From: Hyphomicrobiales bacterium
Lineage (GTDB): Bacteria; Pseudomonadota; Alphaproteobacteria; Rhizobiales; Beijerinckiaceae
Assembly: GCA_027483795.1 (NCBI GenBank)
Contig: JAIXTT010000054.1
Location: 1 to 53,656, forward strand
Direction: 5' to 3'
DNA length: 53,656 bases
The notes below the pieces were generated by a model. It did not search any database. It was given only the letters and a program-made list of their open reading frames with translations, and was not told the DNA's origin. The translations under genes and the position numbers were made by a program. This document shows positions 18,453 to 26,803 of this stretch, piece after piece (position 1 is the stretch's first letter; the number at the start of each line of letters is the position of its first letter).

Positions 18453-18464
18453 GGCGGTCGCTCC

Positions 18465-18974
18465 TCAGTGCTCTTCGGACTCGCGGACGCCGACGAGATC
18501 GGCCTCCGTGAGTCGGCCCGTCATGAACAGAACCAGTTCACGGGCGAGGAGAAGGATCGCCGAGACGCCGAAGACGATGCCGGTCCCGTAGAAGAGACCC
18601 ATGGACAGGCCGGTGGCGGGTGCGGACACCTTCAGATTGATGAGCGTCTGCTGCCAGCTGCCCTTCACCAGAAGAACGGCGGCGAAGATCATCAGTCCGT
18701 GCGAAGCGAGGAAACAGATCTTCCGGCCCGCAGGCGGGAGCATCCGCACGACCGTGTCGAGGCCGAGATGCTTGTGCTCGCGAATGCCGACCACGGCCCC
18801 GAGAAAGACCATCCAGACGAAGAACCAGCGCGCGAGTTCGTCCGAGACGCTGATCCCCGAGTCGAAGAGGTAACGCATCACCACATTGCCGAAGACGAGC
18901 ACGACCATGCCCGCGAGCAGCAGGCCCATCATCGCCTTCAGCGCCGTCATGTAGAGGTCGATCAGCCGGTTCAT
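18465..18974 (-). CDS. TRAP transporter small permease (DctQ family)
   Basis: A 169-residue membrane protein with four predicted spans. The DctQ signature ISVSDELARWFFVWMVFLGA and the following REHKHLGLDTVVRMLPP are clear. Its ATG at 18972-18974 overlaps the stop of the dehydrogenase gene (ATGA), tying the transporter to that enzyme by translational coupling. Confidence 0.92.
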   Translation of the reverse strand: MNRLIDLYMTALKAMMGLLLAGMVVLVFGNVVMRYLFDSGISVSDELARWFFVWMVFLGAVVGIREHKHLGLDTVVRMLPPAGRKICFLASHGLMIFAAVLLVKGSWQQTLINLKVSAPATGLSMGLFYGTGIVFGVSAILLLARELVLFMTGRLTEADLVGVRESEEH

Positions 18975-19870
18975 GCGGGCCTCCCGGCCTCGTCGAAGAA
19001 GAAGCGGATCCGATCGGGATCGCCCGCCCGACCGGTGAAGAGGCGAAAGGCTTCCGCGGCCTGGCGGACGTTCATGCCGCTGCCGTCGATCGTCCGGCAG
19101 CCGAGCGCACGGGCGCGGCGCAGCAACTCGGTTTCGAGCGGGAAATAGATGATCTCGCTGACCCAATGGGAGGGCGAGAGCCACTCGGCCGGAAAGGGCG
19201 TTCCGGGGAACTTCGCCATGCCGACGGGCGTGCAGTTCACGATGCCGTCCGCATCGGCGACGGCGGCGGCCGCGTCGGCGGCGACGCCGATCCGCGCCGC
19301 CCCGAAACGCTCGGCGAATTGGGCGGCGAGCCCCGCGGCACGCTCGGGATCGGCGTCGATCACGTCGAGCCTCTTCACGCCCAGCATGAGAAGCGCATAG
19401 GCGACGGCCGCGCCCGCTCCGCCCGCACCGAACTGCACGACCCGATCGAGCTTCGCTCCCGCCATCTCGGCCTTGAAGGCGTCGGCATAGCCGGACCAGT
19501 CCGTGTTGTGGCCGATGCCGCGGCCGTCCTTGAAGACGACCGTGTTCACGGCGCCGAGCGTGCGCGCATGGTCGGACAGTTCGTCGAGATGCGGGATCAC
19601 CGCCTGCTTGCAGGGGAACGTGACGTTCACGCCCGCGAAGCCGATCGCCCGGCAGAAGGAGAGGATCTGCGGCAGAGCGTCGGTTCCGCCGACGGCGTCG
19701 ATGTCGATGAGGCGATAGATGCCCGTGAAGCCGTGCGCGCGGGCTTCGCTCATATGGATCACGGGCTGCCGCGACGCGCCGATCTGCGCGCCGATGAGAC
19801 CGGTGAGAACCGTTTGCGGCGGACGAACCACGTCCGGTTCGCCGATGCGCGCCTTCAGGACCGCTGGCAC
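18971..19870 (-). CDS. Quinate/shikimate dehydrogenase (QsuD-like, AroE family)
   Basis: A 299-residue AroE-fold dehydrogenase. The substrate Lys lies in NVTFPCKQAVIPHLDE, the NTD motif in GHNTDWSGYA, and the dinucleotide loop in FGAGGAGAAVAYAL. The substrate loop reads ASRQPVIHMSEA instead of the biosynthetic SKSP form, and the C-terminus has PLETELLRRARALGCRTIDG and AFRLFTG. Both features match the catabolic NAD-dependent quinate/shikimate dehydrogenase of corynebacteria rather than biosynthetic AroE. It probably oxidises quinate or shikimate taken up by the TRAP system. I chose the GTG at 19868-19870 because GGAGG lies six bases upstream; a longer frame to 19936 would run back into the promoter region. 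Confidence 0.85.
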   Translation of the reverse strand: MPAVLKARIGEPDVVRPPQTVLTGLIGAQIGASRQPVIHMSEARAHGFTGIYRLIDIDAVGGTDALPQILSFCRAIGFAGVNVTFPCKQAVIPHLDELSDHARTLGAVNTVVFKDGRGIGHNTDWSGYADAFKAEMAGAKLDRVVQFGAGGAGAAVAYALLMLGVKRLDVIDADPERAAGLAAQFAERFGAARIGVAADAAAAVADADGIVNCTPVGMAKFPGTPFPAEWLSPSHWVSEIIYFPLETELLRRARALGCRTIDGSGMNVRQAAEAFRLFTGRAGDPDRIRFFFDEAGRPA

Positions 19871-19967
19871 GATCAACCTCCACGACGCGACGCGTCGATG
19901 CGTTTCCCTTGCCTCGGTGGACCGAGGTCGTCGCATCGGCCATCTCGACGAGGCCGTTGGCTACGAC

Positions 19968-20020
19968 AATGTACGAACCGGTACGTTTGGTCAATTGCAA
20001 TGTGAACCGAACGGTACAAG
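19968..20020. promoter_or_regulatory. Candidate TetR operator pair
   Basis: In the 171-base gap between the divergent dehydrogenase and tetR genes, two similar AT-richer elements occur: AATGT-AC-GAACCG-GTAC at 19968-19984 and AATGT-GAACCG-AACGGTAC at 19999-20018. Each combines GAACCG with GGTAC, and the first holds ACCGGT with GTAC on both sides. Repeats in this place suit binding by the neighbouring TetR-family protein. The exact dyad is unclear. Confidence 0.5.
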
Positions 20021-20041
20021 ATAACGACCGAATGATGCAGT

Positions 20042-20767
20042 ATGCATCCGCGGGCCGATGAACGGCGGATTCTGCGGGCGGCGAGAATGATGCGGACGGA
20101 CGACGAGGCGACGGATGCGCCGACGGTTCCCGGGGGCCTCGGCCGCACCCAGGATCCCGAGGGCGTGAAGCGGAACATCCTCGACGTCGCGACGCGGGAA
20201 TTCGCGGCGAAGGGCTTCAGCGGAGCCCGGGTCGACGAGATCGCGGCCAAGACGGCGACCAGCAAGCGGATGATCTATTACTATTTCCGCGACAAGGAAG
20301 GCCTGTTCGTCGCCGTGCTCGAAGAGGCCTATTCCGGCATCCGCAAGATCGAGCGCCGACTGGACCTCGGGGATCTGCCCCCCGGCGAAGCCTTGCGAAG
20401 CCTCGCGGAATTCACTTTCGACTATCAGAACGCGCATCCGGACTTCGTGCGGCTCGTGATGGTGGAGAACATCCACAACGCGGTTCATCTGGAACGCTCG
20501 GAGCGGATCCAGAGCCTCAACGTCTCGGTCATCGACGTGCTGGATTCCGTCTACCGTCGGGGCGTGAGCGAGGGCGTGTTCCGGGAGGGGATCGACGTGA
20601 TCGATCTCCACATGACGATCAGCGCCCTGAGCTTCTTCAACGTCGCCAACCGGGCGACCTTCTCCAAGATCTTCAAATGCGACATGGAGTCGGAAGAGAG
20701 CCTGGCCCGCCGGCGTGCGCAGGTGGGGGAAACGGTCGTACGCTACGTGCTGAAGACGAAGGCGTGA
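20042..20767 (+). CDS. TetR-family transcriptional regulator
   Basis: A regulator of up to 241 residues. The helix-turn-helix (about residues 42-88) reads [39 protein letters not shown] and [15 protein letters not shown]. The C-terminal all-helical ligand domain ends with [14 protein letters not shown]. The start is uncertain: ATG at 20042, 20087 or 20090 all read in frame and none has a strong ribosome site; the later ones follow GGCGAGA. It is divergent from the quinate/shikimate dehydrogenase-TRAP operon, which it probably controls. Confidence 0.88.
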   Translation: MHPRADERRILRAARMMRTDDEATDAPTVPGGLGRTQDPEGVKRNILDVATREFAAKGFSGARVDEIAAKTATSKRMIYYYFRDKEGLFVAVLEEAYSGIRKIERRLDLGDLPPGEALRSLAEFTFDYQNAHPDFVRLVMVENIHNAVHLERSERIQSLNVSVIDVLDSVYRRGVSEGVFREGIDVIDLHMTISALSFFNVANRATFSKIFKCDMESEESLARRRAQVGETVVRYVLKTKA

Positions 20768-20819
20768 TGCCGCGGCCCCCGGCGACCGCGGTTCGTCGAC
20801 CTCCGCGAGCCGTGCCGTT

Positions 20820-20837
20820 TCGTCATCGGATCGTCAT
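20820..20837 (+). promoter_or_regulatory. Pho-box-like repeat upstream of gapdh-arsJ
   Basis: Two identical heptamers TCGTCAT at 20820-20826 and 20831-20837 are spaced by exactly four bases (CGGA), matching five of seven positions of the PhoB repeat CTGTCAT and its 11-bp period. It lies 43 bases before the GAPDH start and faces it. The gap also has a weak CCGCGG inverted repeat at 20770-20791 that could end tetR. Confidence 0.7.
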
Positions 20838-20879
20838 GTCGTTCCTTCAAGAAACCGACCGTCGACAGGGGAGGCCGAG

Positions 20880-21923
20880 ATGCGGGTCGGGATCAACGGC
20901 ATGGGCCGGATCGGGCGTCTGGCGCTCAGGGCGGCCTCGGGCGCGGCGCGCCGGCCTTCGGACGATCCTCGGGCGGGGCATCGCCTCGACGTCGTTCATC
21001 TCAACGAGATCAAGGGCGGGATCGCCGCGACGGCCCATCTCCTCGAATTCGACTCCATGCAGGGGCGTTGGCACGCGGACATCGCGGTGGAGGACGAGGA
21101 CGTCATCCGCATCGACGATCGGAAACTCCGCTTCACCGAACACGCGACATCCGCCGAAATCCCGTGGAGCGACCTCGGCGTCGACCTGGTGCTCGAATGC
21201 ACGGGCAAGTTCCTCACGCGCAAGACGCTCGAAGGACATCTGCAGCGCGGTGCCAAAAGGGTCATCGTGGCCGCGCCCGTGAAGACGGACGGCGTGCTCA
21301 ACATCGTGGTGGGCGTGAACGAAGGACTTTATGATCCCGCCCGAAACGACATCGTGACCGCGGCCTCCTGCACGACCAATTGCCTCGCGCCGGTGGTGAA
21401 GGTGCTGCACGGCGAAATCGGCATCCGCCACGGCCAGATCACGACGATCCACGATCCCACCAACACCAACGTGGTCGTCGACGCCCCCCATAAGGATCTT
21501 CGGCGCGCCCGTTCGGCCATGCTGTCGCTGCAGCCGACGACGACGGGCAGCGCGACCGCGATCGGGCTGATCTATCCCGAACTCCGGGGCAAGCTCGACG
21601 GTCATGCCGTGCGCGCGCCCGTGCTCAATGCCTCCTTGACCGACTGCGTCTTCGAAATGGCCCGCGGCGTGACCGCCGACGAGGTCAACGCCTTGTTCGA
21701 GGCCGCGGCCGCCGGGCCGCTGGCCGGGATCCTCGGTTTCGAGCGGCGACCGCTGGTTTCCGTCGATTATCAGGGGGATACCCGTTCGGCGATCGTCGAC
21801 GGGCTTTCGACGCTCGTGACCGACGGAACCATGCTCAAGGTCTATGCCTGGTACGACAACGAGATGGGTTACGCCTGTCGCATGATCGATCTCGCATGCC
21901 ATCTCGAAACGGTCGGGCTCTGA
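20880..21923 (+). CDS. ArsJ-associated glyceraldehyde-3-phosphate dehydrogenase
   Basis: A 347-residue GAPDH. The dinucleotide loop is [16 protein letters not shown], the catalytic Cys lies in [16 protein letters not shown], and the C-terminal [15 protein letters not shown] is present. Unlike glycolytic GAPDH it begins with an extended NAD-domain loop ([20 protein letters not shown]), and it directly abuts arsJ. In characterised gapdh-arsJ pairs this enzyme uses arsenate in place of phosphate to make unstable 1-arseno-3-phosphoglycerate, which ArsJ pumps out. The ATG at 20880 has GGGGAGG five bases upstream. A Pho-box-like repeat lies in the promoter. Confidence 0.92.
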   Translation: MRVGINGMGRIGRLALRAASGAARRPSDDPRAGHRLDVVHLNEIKGGIAATAHLLEFDSMQGRWHADIAVEDEDVIRIDDRKLRFTEHATSAEIPWSDLGVDLVLECTGKFLTRKTLEGHLQRGAKRVIVAAPVKTDGVLNIVVGVNEGLYDPARNDIVTAASCTTNCLAPVVKVLHGEIGIRHGQITTIHDPTNTNVVVDAPHKDLRRARSAMLSLQPTTTGSATAIGLIYPELRGKLDGHAVRAPVLNASLTDCVFEMARGVTADEVNALFEAAAAGPLAGILGFERRPLVSVDYQGDTRSAIVDGLSTLVTDGTMLKVYAWYDNEMGYACRMIDLACHLETVGL

Positions 21924-21924
21924 A

Positions 21925-23193
21925 ATGACCTCTGCGCCCTCGACATCCTCCGGGGCGGGGCTGCGCAATTATGTGATCGTGACCGCGGCCTATTGGGCCT
22001 TCACGCTCACGGACGGCGCCCTGCGGATGCTGGTGCTGTTCACGTTCTTCAAGCTCGGCTATTCGCCCTTCACGCTGGCCTTTCTGTTCCTGCTGTATGA
22101 GGCGGCGGGCATCCTCGCCAATATGATCGGCGGATGGCTCGCCTCGAAATTCGGCATCAAGCGGATGCTGATCGTCGGGCTGACCACCCAGATCGCGGGC
22201 TTCCTGATCCTCTCGGCCATGCAGCCGGGTTGGCCCTCGGCGCTGCTCGTGACCTGGGTGGTGATGGCGCAGGGCATCTGCGGGATCGCCAAGGACCTGA
22301 CGAAGACCGCCTCGAAATCCGCGATCAAACTGACGGAAGCCGAAGCGGGAGGAGGCGGCGGCGGCCGACTTTTCCGATGGGTGGCTTGGTTCACCGGTTC
22401 GAAGAACGCCATGAAGGGCTTCGGCTTCTTTCTCGGCGGCGTTCTTTTGGAAACGGCCGGTTTTTCCCTCGCGCTCCGGCTCATGGCGGGCGTGCTCTTC
22501 GTGATCCTTGCGGGCGTGGCGCTTTCGCTCCCGGCGCTGCGGGGCCGCTCGAAGGCCGGCAGGAGCGCGCGCGAACTGTTCGGCAAAAGCCGCGGCGTCA
22601 ATCTTCTGGCGCTCGGCCGGATCGGCCTTTTCGGGGCCCGCGACGTCTGGTTCGTGGTGGGCTTGCCCGTGTTCCTATACGCCGAGGGTTGGACCTTCCC
22701 GATGGTCGGCGCCTTCATGGCGCTCTGGACGATCGGCTACGGCGCGGTGCAGGCGGGCGCGCCGGCGGTGGTGCGGCGGAGCGCCGACGGCCTTTCCAGC
22801 GAGGTTCCGGCAGCGCGGCTCTGGTCGCTCCTTCTGGTGGGCGTACCGATCGCGATCGTCGCTCTGCTTGCGTCGGGGCCCTCACGGCCCGACCTCGTGC
22901 TCGTGGCGGGGCTTTGCGTCTTCGGCGTCGTCTTTGCAGTGAATTCCTCGATCCATTCCTATCTGATCCTCGCCTATGCGGGTTCCGAAAAGGCGGCCGA
23001 GGACGTCGGCTTCTATTATGCGGCGAACGCGCTGGGCCGTTTCATCGGCACTCTTCTGTCGGGGCTGCTGTTCCGGATCGGCGGCATCGATGCCTGCCTG
23101 CTGGGTTCCGCCGCCATGCTCGCCGTCTGCTGGTTCGCCACCCGGGCCTTGCCGAAGACGGCCGACGATCCGGCGCCGGCCGCGCGCGGTTGA
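21925..23193 (+). CDS. arsJ: ArsJ, organoarsenical (1-arseno-3-phosphoglycerate) efflux MFS protein
   Basis: A 422-residue, 12-span major facilitator protein. The conserved ArsJ opening is visible as NYVIVTAAYWAFTLTDGALR, followed by FLLYEAAGILANMIGGWLAS, GICGIAKDLTKTASKSAIKL and WVAWFTGSKNAMKGFGFFLG. It exports the arsenylated product of the GAPDH whose stop lies one base upstream. No ArsR repressor gene is adjacent, which is unusual for an ars locus; the Pho-box-like repeat suggests control by phosphate starvation instead. It converges on the RMD1-family gene. Confidence 0.94.
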   Translation: MTSAPSTSSGAGLRNYVIVTAAYWAFTLTDGALRMLVLFTFFKLGYSPFTLAFLFLLYEAAGILANMIGGWLASKFGIKRMLIVGLTTQIAGFLILSAMQPGWPSALLVTWVVMAQGICGIAKDLTKTASKSAIKLTEAEAGGGGGGRLFRWVAWFTGSKNAMKGFGFFLGGVLLETAGFSLALRLMAGVLFVILAGVALSLPALRGRSKAGRSARELFGKSRGVNLLALGRIGLFGARDVWFVVGLPVFLYAEGWTFPMVGAFMALWTIGYGAVQAGAPAVVRRSADGLSSEVPAARLWSLLLVGVPIAIVALLASGPSRPDLVLVAGLCVFGVVFAVNSSIHSYLILAYAGSEKAAEDVGFYYAANALGRFIGTLLSGLLFRIGGIDACLLGSAAMLAVCWFATRALPKTADDPAPAARG

Positions 23194-23221
23194 TGTCCGG
23201 GACTGCCGCCGCCGAACCCCG

Positions 23222-24043
23222 TCATAAGCCCGCTTTTTCGAACCTCTCGAAGAACGTGATCAGAATCTCGAAGATGATCAGCAGGACGATGGTGGCCTCG
23301 AGCCTCAGACTGCGTTGGGCATCGATCAGGTCGGTGAGCGCCCTCGCCGTGTCCTGCACCACGCGCAGCTTCCGCGACAGGGTTTGCGCGCGGTCCTGAA
23401 GTTCATACTCGTCCGCAAGACGTGCGTGCAGCCGTTCGAGATCGGGCCGATCCCACAGAACGTCGGGCTTGTCGGCGATCGCCACCCGGCCGGACATGCG
23501 GTGACCGACGAGCAAAGCCTCGCCGATCAGTTTCAGGACCTTCTTTCGGTCGGCGGGCAGACGGCCCTCCCCCGCTAGGTCCCGGGCGAGCGGATCGATC
23601 ACGTCGAAGACCGAGCCGATCTCGCGTTCATCGTGAGCGAGCGCCACGCTCTTGCCCAAGACGTCCGCGACGACGAGCAGGCGCTCGGGCGAAAGATCCC
23701 TCAGTCGAAGCGGCTCCCCGGGGAGAACCTGATCCTCGAGATCCGTGCGGACCTCGATCGAGACGACCTCGTCCTCGCGACGGTTCGAGGGCGATTCCAC
23801 CCTCGCCGAAAGCGTCCGCAGAAGGTCGTCCTCTTCCGCGGGTGAAAGCCCGATCAGAACGGCCACGCCGTATCTGAACAGGACGACGAAGCCGTTCTCG
23901 CGCGTTCGGAAAGCGAAGGGCGAGCCGGAGATCGTGTCGGAACGTTCGAGACCCGCGACGTCGATGCGGTCGCCCAAGGACAAGGCTCGGCAGATCATGC
24001 CGCTCTTCCGAGGACCGTCGGCGGATTCCGGAACGCCCGTCAT
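23222..24043 (-). CDS. RMD1/DUF155 family membrane-anchored protein
   Basis: A 273-residue protein of the RMD1 (DUF155) family, known from yeast Rmd1/Sif2 and widespread in bacteria without a defined biochemical role. Visible family blocks: ENGFVVLFRYGVAVLIGLSP, LGKSVALAHDEREIGSVFDV, ADRKKVLKLIGEALLVGHRM, DVLWDRPDLERLHARLADEY. A coiled-coil stretch and one C-terminal span (EATIVLLIIFEILITFF) give a tail-anchored shape. The ATG at 24041-24043 has GGGGAGC four bases upstream and is preferred over a frame reaching 24145. It converges with arsJ; whether it belongs to the phosphate response is unknown. Confidence 0.85.
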   Translation of the reverse strand: MTGVPESADGPRKSGMICRALSLGDRIDVAGLERSDTISGSPFAFRTRENGFVVLFRYGVAVLIGLSPAEEDDLLRTLSARVESPSNRREDEVVSIEVRTDLEDQVLPGEPLRLRDLSPERLLVVADVLGKSVALAHDEREIGSVFDVIDPLARDLAGEGRLPADRKKVLKLIGEALLVGHRMSGRVAIADKPDVLWDRPDLERLHARLADEYELQDRAQTLSRKLRVVQDTARALTDLIDAQRSLRLEATIVLLIIFEILITFFERFEKAGL

Positions 24044-24194
24044 GCACGCTCCCCGACCCGGAAAGGGGATCGTCGCCCGTGAGGCGCCCCTGTCCGATCT
24101 CAGGATAGCTTTCGGCGCGAAGAACTTCCATCGCGTCGACGACATGGGGTCGATGGGCTCGATCCTCGGGGAGACCGCGTCGCCGGATTCCGGG

Positions 24195-25214
24195 TCAAGG
24201 CCGGCGGAAGTCCACGTCCGCGGTGATCATGTCGTGATCCGATATGGCCCGGCCTTCCTCGTCCACGGCGGGAACCGTCTCGGCGTGGAAGGCCTCCAGC
24301 CCGCGGACGAAGATCCAATCGAGCCGCCGATGCGGAGGAAGCGGCGCTCCGTCGGGTCGCATGCGCTGCGTGACCTGCGGTCTGTTGGCCGTGCGCCACT
24401 CGAAACCCGCGGCCCGCATGGCCGCGAAAAGCGGCTCATGGCGTTCCGGTTCCGAAAATGCGGCGGCGAGGTCCGTCTCATCCGAAGGCATCGCCTTCGT
24501 ATTGAAGTCGCCCCCGATCACGCAGGGCGCGTCCCCGATCTCGCTCCGCAACGCTTCGAGCAGGCGCAGCGTCTGTCGGCATCGGTCCTGCGGATCGGTC
24601 TTGCTTTCGAGGTGGACGGACACCGCCCAGAAGGACTCCGTCGGAGCGTCGATACGAGCCGCGATCGCGTTGCGCGCGCCCAGACGCCCCTGTTCGGGAT
24701 GATCGAACCAGACGCCTCCGTCATCGAGCTTGACGACGAAAGGCGCCTTCAACGGGAACCGGCTGAGGATTCCGTTGCCGTGGAAGCCTTCGAGGTTGCG
24801 TTCATGCCCGTGCGCCGCGGTTTCGCGCGCATCTCCGTGTCCGAGTTCGACGAATTCGACGCAGAAGAGCCGGTCGAGTTCCAGCGCGTCGCCGAGCTCT
24901 CGGAGCGTATGCCTGTTTCCGGAGCGCGCCATGCCGAGATCGATCTCGCTCATGAGAACGATGTCGGCATCCGCGAACATGACGAGACGTTCGGACGCGC
25001 CCGCGAATTTCAGCCGCTCGGCATTCCAGGCCGCGACCCGGAAACGGCCGGACGCCGCCCGGGTTCGCCCCGACCGATGTTCGATCTCTCCGAGAGCGGC
25101 CACGCGCGCGGCCAGAGCCTCGTGTCGGGCCGGGTCCCCGGCATGCCGGCGCGCATCCGCAAGGACGGATTCTTCGGGGGCCTGCAGGGCGGATACGACG
25201 GATCTGATGATCAT
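24195..25214 (-). CDS. Endonuclease/exonuclease/phosphatase-fold hydrolase
   Basis: A 339-residue protein of the EEP (DNase I-like) superfamily. Catalytic motifs are visible: AAWNAER (N64), LMSEIDLG (E90), SVHLESK, CVIGGDFNTK (D236, N238), RRLDWIFVRG and the terminal ISDHDMITADV with the catalytic His. Members cleave phosphodiester bonds of nucleic acids, lipids or inositides; the substrate here cannot be told. No signal peptide is seen, so it should act in the cytoplasm. I chose the ATG at 25212-25214, with GGGAAG just upstream. It is divergent from ugpB across a region with Pho-box-like elements, so a phosphate-scavenging role on a phosphodiester brought in by Ugp is an attractive inference. 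Confidence 0.85.
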   Translation of the reverse strand: MIIRSVVSALQAPEESVLADARRHAGDPARHEALAARVAALGEIEHRSGRTRAASGRFRVAAWNAERLKFAGASERLVMFADADIVLMSEIDLGMARSGNRHTLRELGDALELDRLFCVEFVELGHGDARETAAHGHERNLEGFHGNGILSRFPLKAPFVVKLDDGGVWFDHPEQGRLGARNAIAARIDAPTESFWAVSVHLESKTDPQDRCRQTLRLLEALRSEIGDAPCVIGGDFNTKAMPSDETDLAAAFSEPERHEPLFAAMRAAGFEWRTANRPQVTQRMRPDGAPLPPHRRLDWIFVRGLEAFHAETVPAVDEEGRAISDHDMITADVDFRRP

Positions 25215-25257
25215 CAAAGTCTTCCCGATGGAGTTTCTCAGTCTTTCCGCCCCGGAC

Positions 25258-25299
25258 ATGACGGTTCAGTGACTGAATTCACAGTCACGGAGTCGTCGT
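25258..25299. promoter_or_regulatory. Back-to-back Pho-box-like elements between the EEP hydrolase gene and ugpB
   Basis: A perfect inverted repeat, GTGACTG at 25269-25275 and CAGTCAC at 25282-25288, sits in the divergent gap. Read outward, each CAGTCAC is followed after four bases by a second heptamer: CCGTCAT on the minus strand (25264 back to 25258) and the weaker TCGTCGT on the plus strand (25293-25299). This looks like two divergent PhoB sites sharing a centre. The minus-strand site is the better match. Confidence 0.6.
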
Positions 25300-25318
25300 G
25301 AAAACGAAAAAGATCGGT

Positions 25319-25348
25319 CAGGCAAAATATTTAAGTGCTGTTTGCCTG
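25319..25348 (+). repeat. Inverted repeat in the ugpB leader
   Basis: CAGGCAAA at 25319-25326 and TTTGCCTG at 25341-25348 form a perfect 8-bp inverted repeat with a 14-base AT-rich spacer (containing TATTTAA), 34 bases before the ugpB ATG. It could be an operator over the promoter's -10 region or a hairpin in the mRNA leader. Confidence 0.55.
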
Positions 25349-25381
25349 GGTCGTATCCTCGCGCAGTCCAAAGAGGTTTTC

Positions 25382-26716
25382 ATGAAGAACGCCATCATCG
25401 CGGCCGTTGCGGCGGCCGCTCTTCTCGGGTCTTCCGGCGCGGAAGCCCAGCAGCGTATCAAATTCGAGTATTGGTACGGTCTGACGGGCCAACTCGGCGA
25501 GATCCTCGAGCAACACTGCAAGCGCTTCAACGACGCGCAGCAGAAGTTCGAGGCGGTCTGCGTCGGTCAGGGCGGATACGACAAGGCCGAACAGAACACG
25601 ATCGCCGCCTACCGTTCGAAGCAGCACCCGACCGTCGTTCAGATCTATGACGCGGGCACCGTGAACTTCATGCTTTCGGGCGCCATCTATCCGGCCAATC
25701 AGTTCGCGAAGGATTTCTCCATCGACATCGATTGGAGCAACTACTTCCCGGGCATCGCGAACTACTACGCCACGTCGAAGGGCGAGATGTGGTCGTTCCC
25801 CTACAATTCGTCGACGGCGCTGCTCTATTGGAACAAGGACGCTTGGGCCAAGATCGGCAAGACCAAGGCTCCCGAGACGATCGAAGAGTGGTTCGACGAC
25901 CTGCGCAAGATGAAGGCGGCGGGCGTCGAATGCGGCTTCGGTTTCGACTATGACACCTGGATGCCGCTCGAGCAGTTCTCGGCGATCCACAACCTTCCGA
26001 TCGCGACCAAGGCCAACGGCTACGGCGGTCTCGACGCCGAACTCGTCTTCAACAAGACGAAGTTCGCCGACTACATGAAGGATTGGAAGAAGCTCCTCGA
26101 CGAGGGCGTCGCGCGCATCCAGACGGCGCAGGTGGGCAAGACCATCGTGCAGTCCTTCACCGACGGCACCTGCGCCTCGGTGCTCTCTTCGGTCGCCAAC
26201 CACGGCGTGGTCGGTTCCACCGCGAAGCCGGGCCTGAACTGGGGCGTGGCGATGCTGCCCGTCTACAAGGACTTCAAGCGCCACAACTCGCTCGTCGGCG
26301 GGGCTTCGCTCTGGGTCATGCAGGGCAAGTCGCGTCAGGAGTACGAAGGCGCCGCCGCGCTGATGAAGTTCCTGTCGACCCCGGAAGAAGCGCTCTGGTA
26401 TTCGACGGCGAACGCCTACATCCCGGTCACGAAGACCGGCTTCGACTTCATGAACAAGAACGGCTTCTATCAGGACCCGAAGCATGCGGGCCGTGAATTG
26501 GCCATCACCTCGCTGACCTTCACGCCGCCGACCGAGAATTCCCGCGGCATCCGCCTCGGCAATTTCACGCAGATCCGGGCCGAGATCCGTTCGGAACTCG
26601 AAGCGGCCTTCACCGGCAAGAAGGACATGCAGGTCGCGCTGGACGAAGCGGCGGCCCGCTCCAACCAGATCCTCCGTCGCTTCGAACAGACCTTCAAGGG
26701 CAAGACCCTTCCCTGA
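25382..26716 (+). CDS. ugpB: UgpB, sn-glycerol-3-phosphate periplasmic binding protein
   Basis: A 444-residue ABC binding protein. The signal peptide MKNAIIAAVAAAALLGSSGAEA ends before QQRIKFEYWYGLTGQLGEIL. The UgpB pattern is clear: aromatic residues near the N-terminus, CVGQGGYDKAEQNTIAAYRS, PTVVQIYDAGTVNFMLSGAI, SFPYNSSTALLYWNKDAW and VVGSTAKPGLNWGVAMLPVY. It binds glycerol-3-phosphate or its diesters for uptake as a phosphorus source. The ATG at 25382 is preceded by AAAGAGG. It is the first gene of ugpB-ugpA-ugpE-ugpC-TIM barrel-btaB, behind Pho-box-like sites. Confidence 0.92.
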   Translation: MKNAIIAAVAAAALLGSSGAEAQQRIKFEYWYGLTGQLGEILEQHCKRFNDAQQKFEAVCVGQGGYDKAEQNTIAAYRSKQHPTVVQIYDAGTVNFMLSGAIYPANQFAKDFSIDIDWSNYFPGIANYYATSKGEMWSFPYNSSTALLYWNKDAWAKIGKTKAPETIEEWFDDLRKMKAAGVECGFGFDYDTWMPLEQFSAIHNLPIATKANGYGGLDAELVFNKTKFADYMKDWKKLLDEGVARIQTAQVGKTIVQSFTDGTCASVLSSVANHGVVGSTAKPGLNWGVAMLPVYKDFKRHNSLVGGASLWVMQGKSRQEYEGAAALMKFLSTPEEALWYSTANAYIPVTKTGFDFMNKNGFYQDPKHAGRELAITSLTFTPPTENSRGIRLGNFTQIRAEIRSELEAAFTGKKDMQVALDEAAARSNQILRRFEQTFKGKTLP

Positions 26717-26740
26717 TCGTCGACGGTTCTTCGGATCGCC

Positions 26741-26767
26741 GGGAGGGCGCGCTCCGCGCGCCCTCCC
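26741..26767 (+). terminator. Hairpin between ugpB and ugpA
   Basis: GGGAGGGCGCG (26741-26751) pairs perfectly with CGCGCCCTCCC (26757-26767) around a 5-base loop, followed by TTC. It lies 25 bases after the ugpB stop and should attenuate read-through or protect the binding-protein mRNA. Confidence 0.75.
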
Positions 26768-26803
26768 TTCACCATACGGGCCATACGAAGGCCGAGACCC
26801 GAC

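Noticed and set aside
20880-21923. Glycolytic GAPDH
   Set aside because: It abuts arsJ, has no other glycolytic neighbour, and carries the extended early loop typical of the arsJ-associated form.
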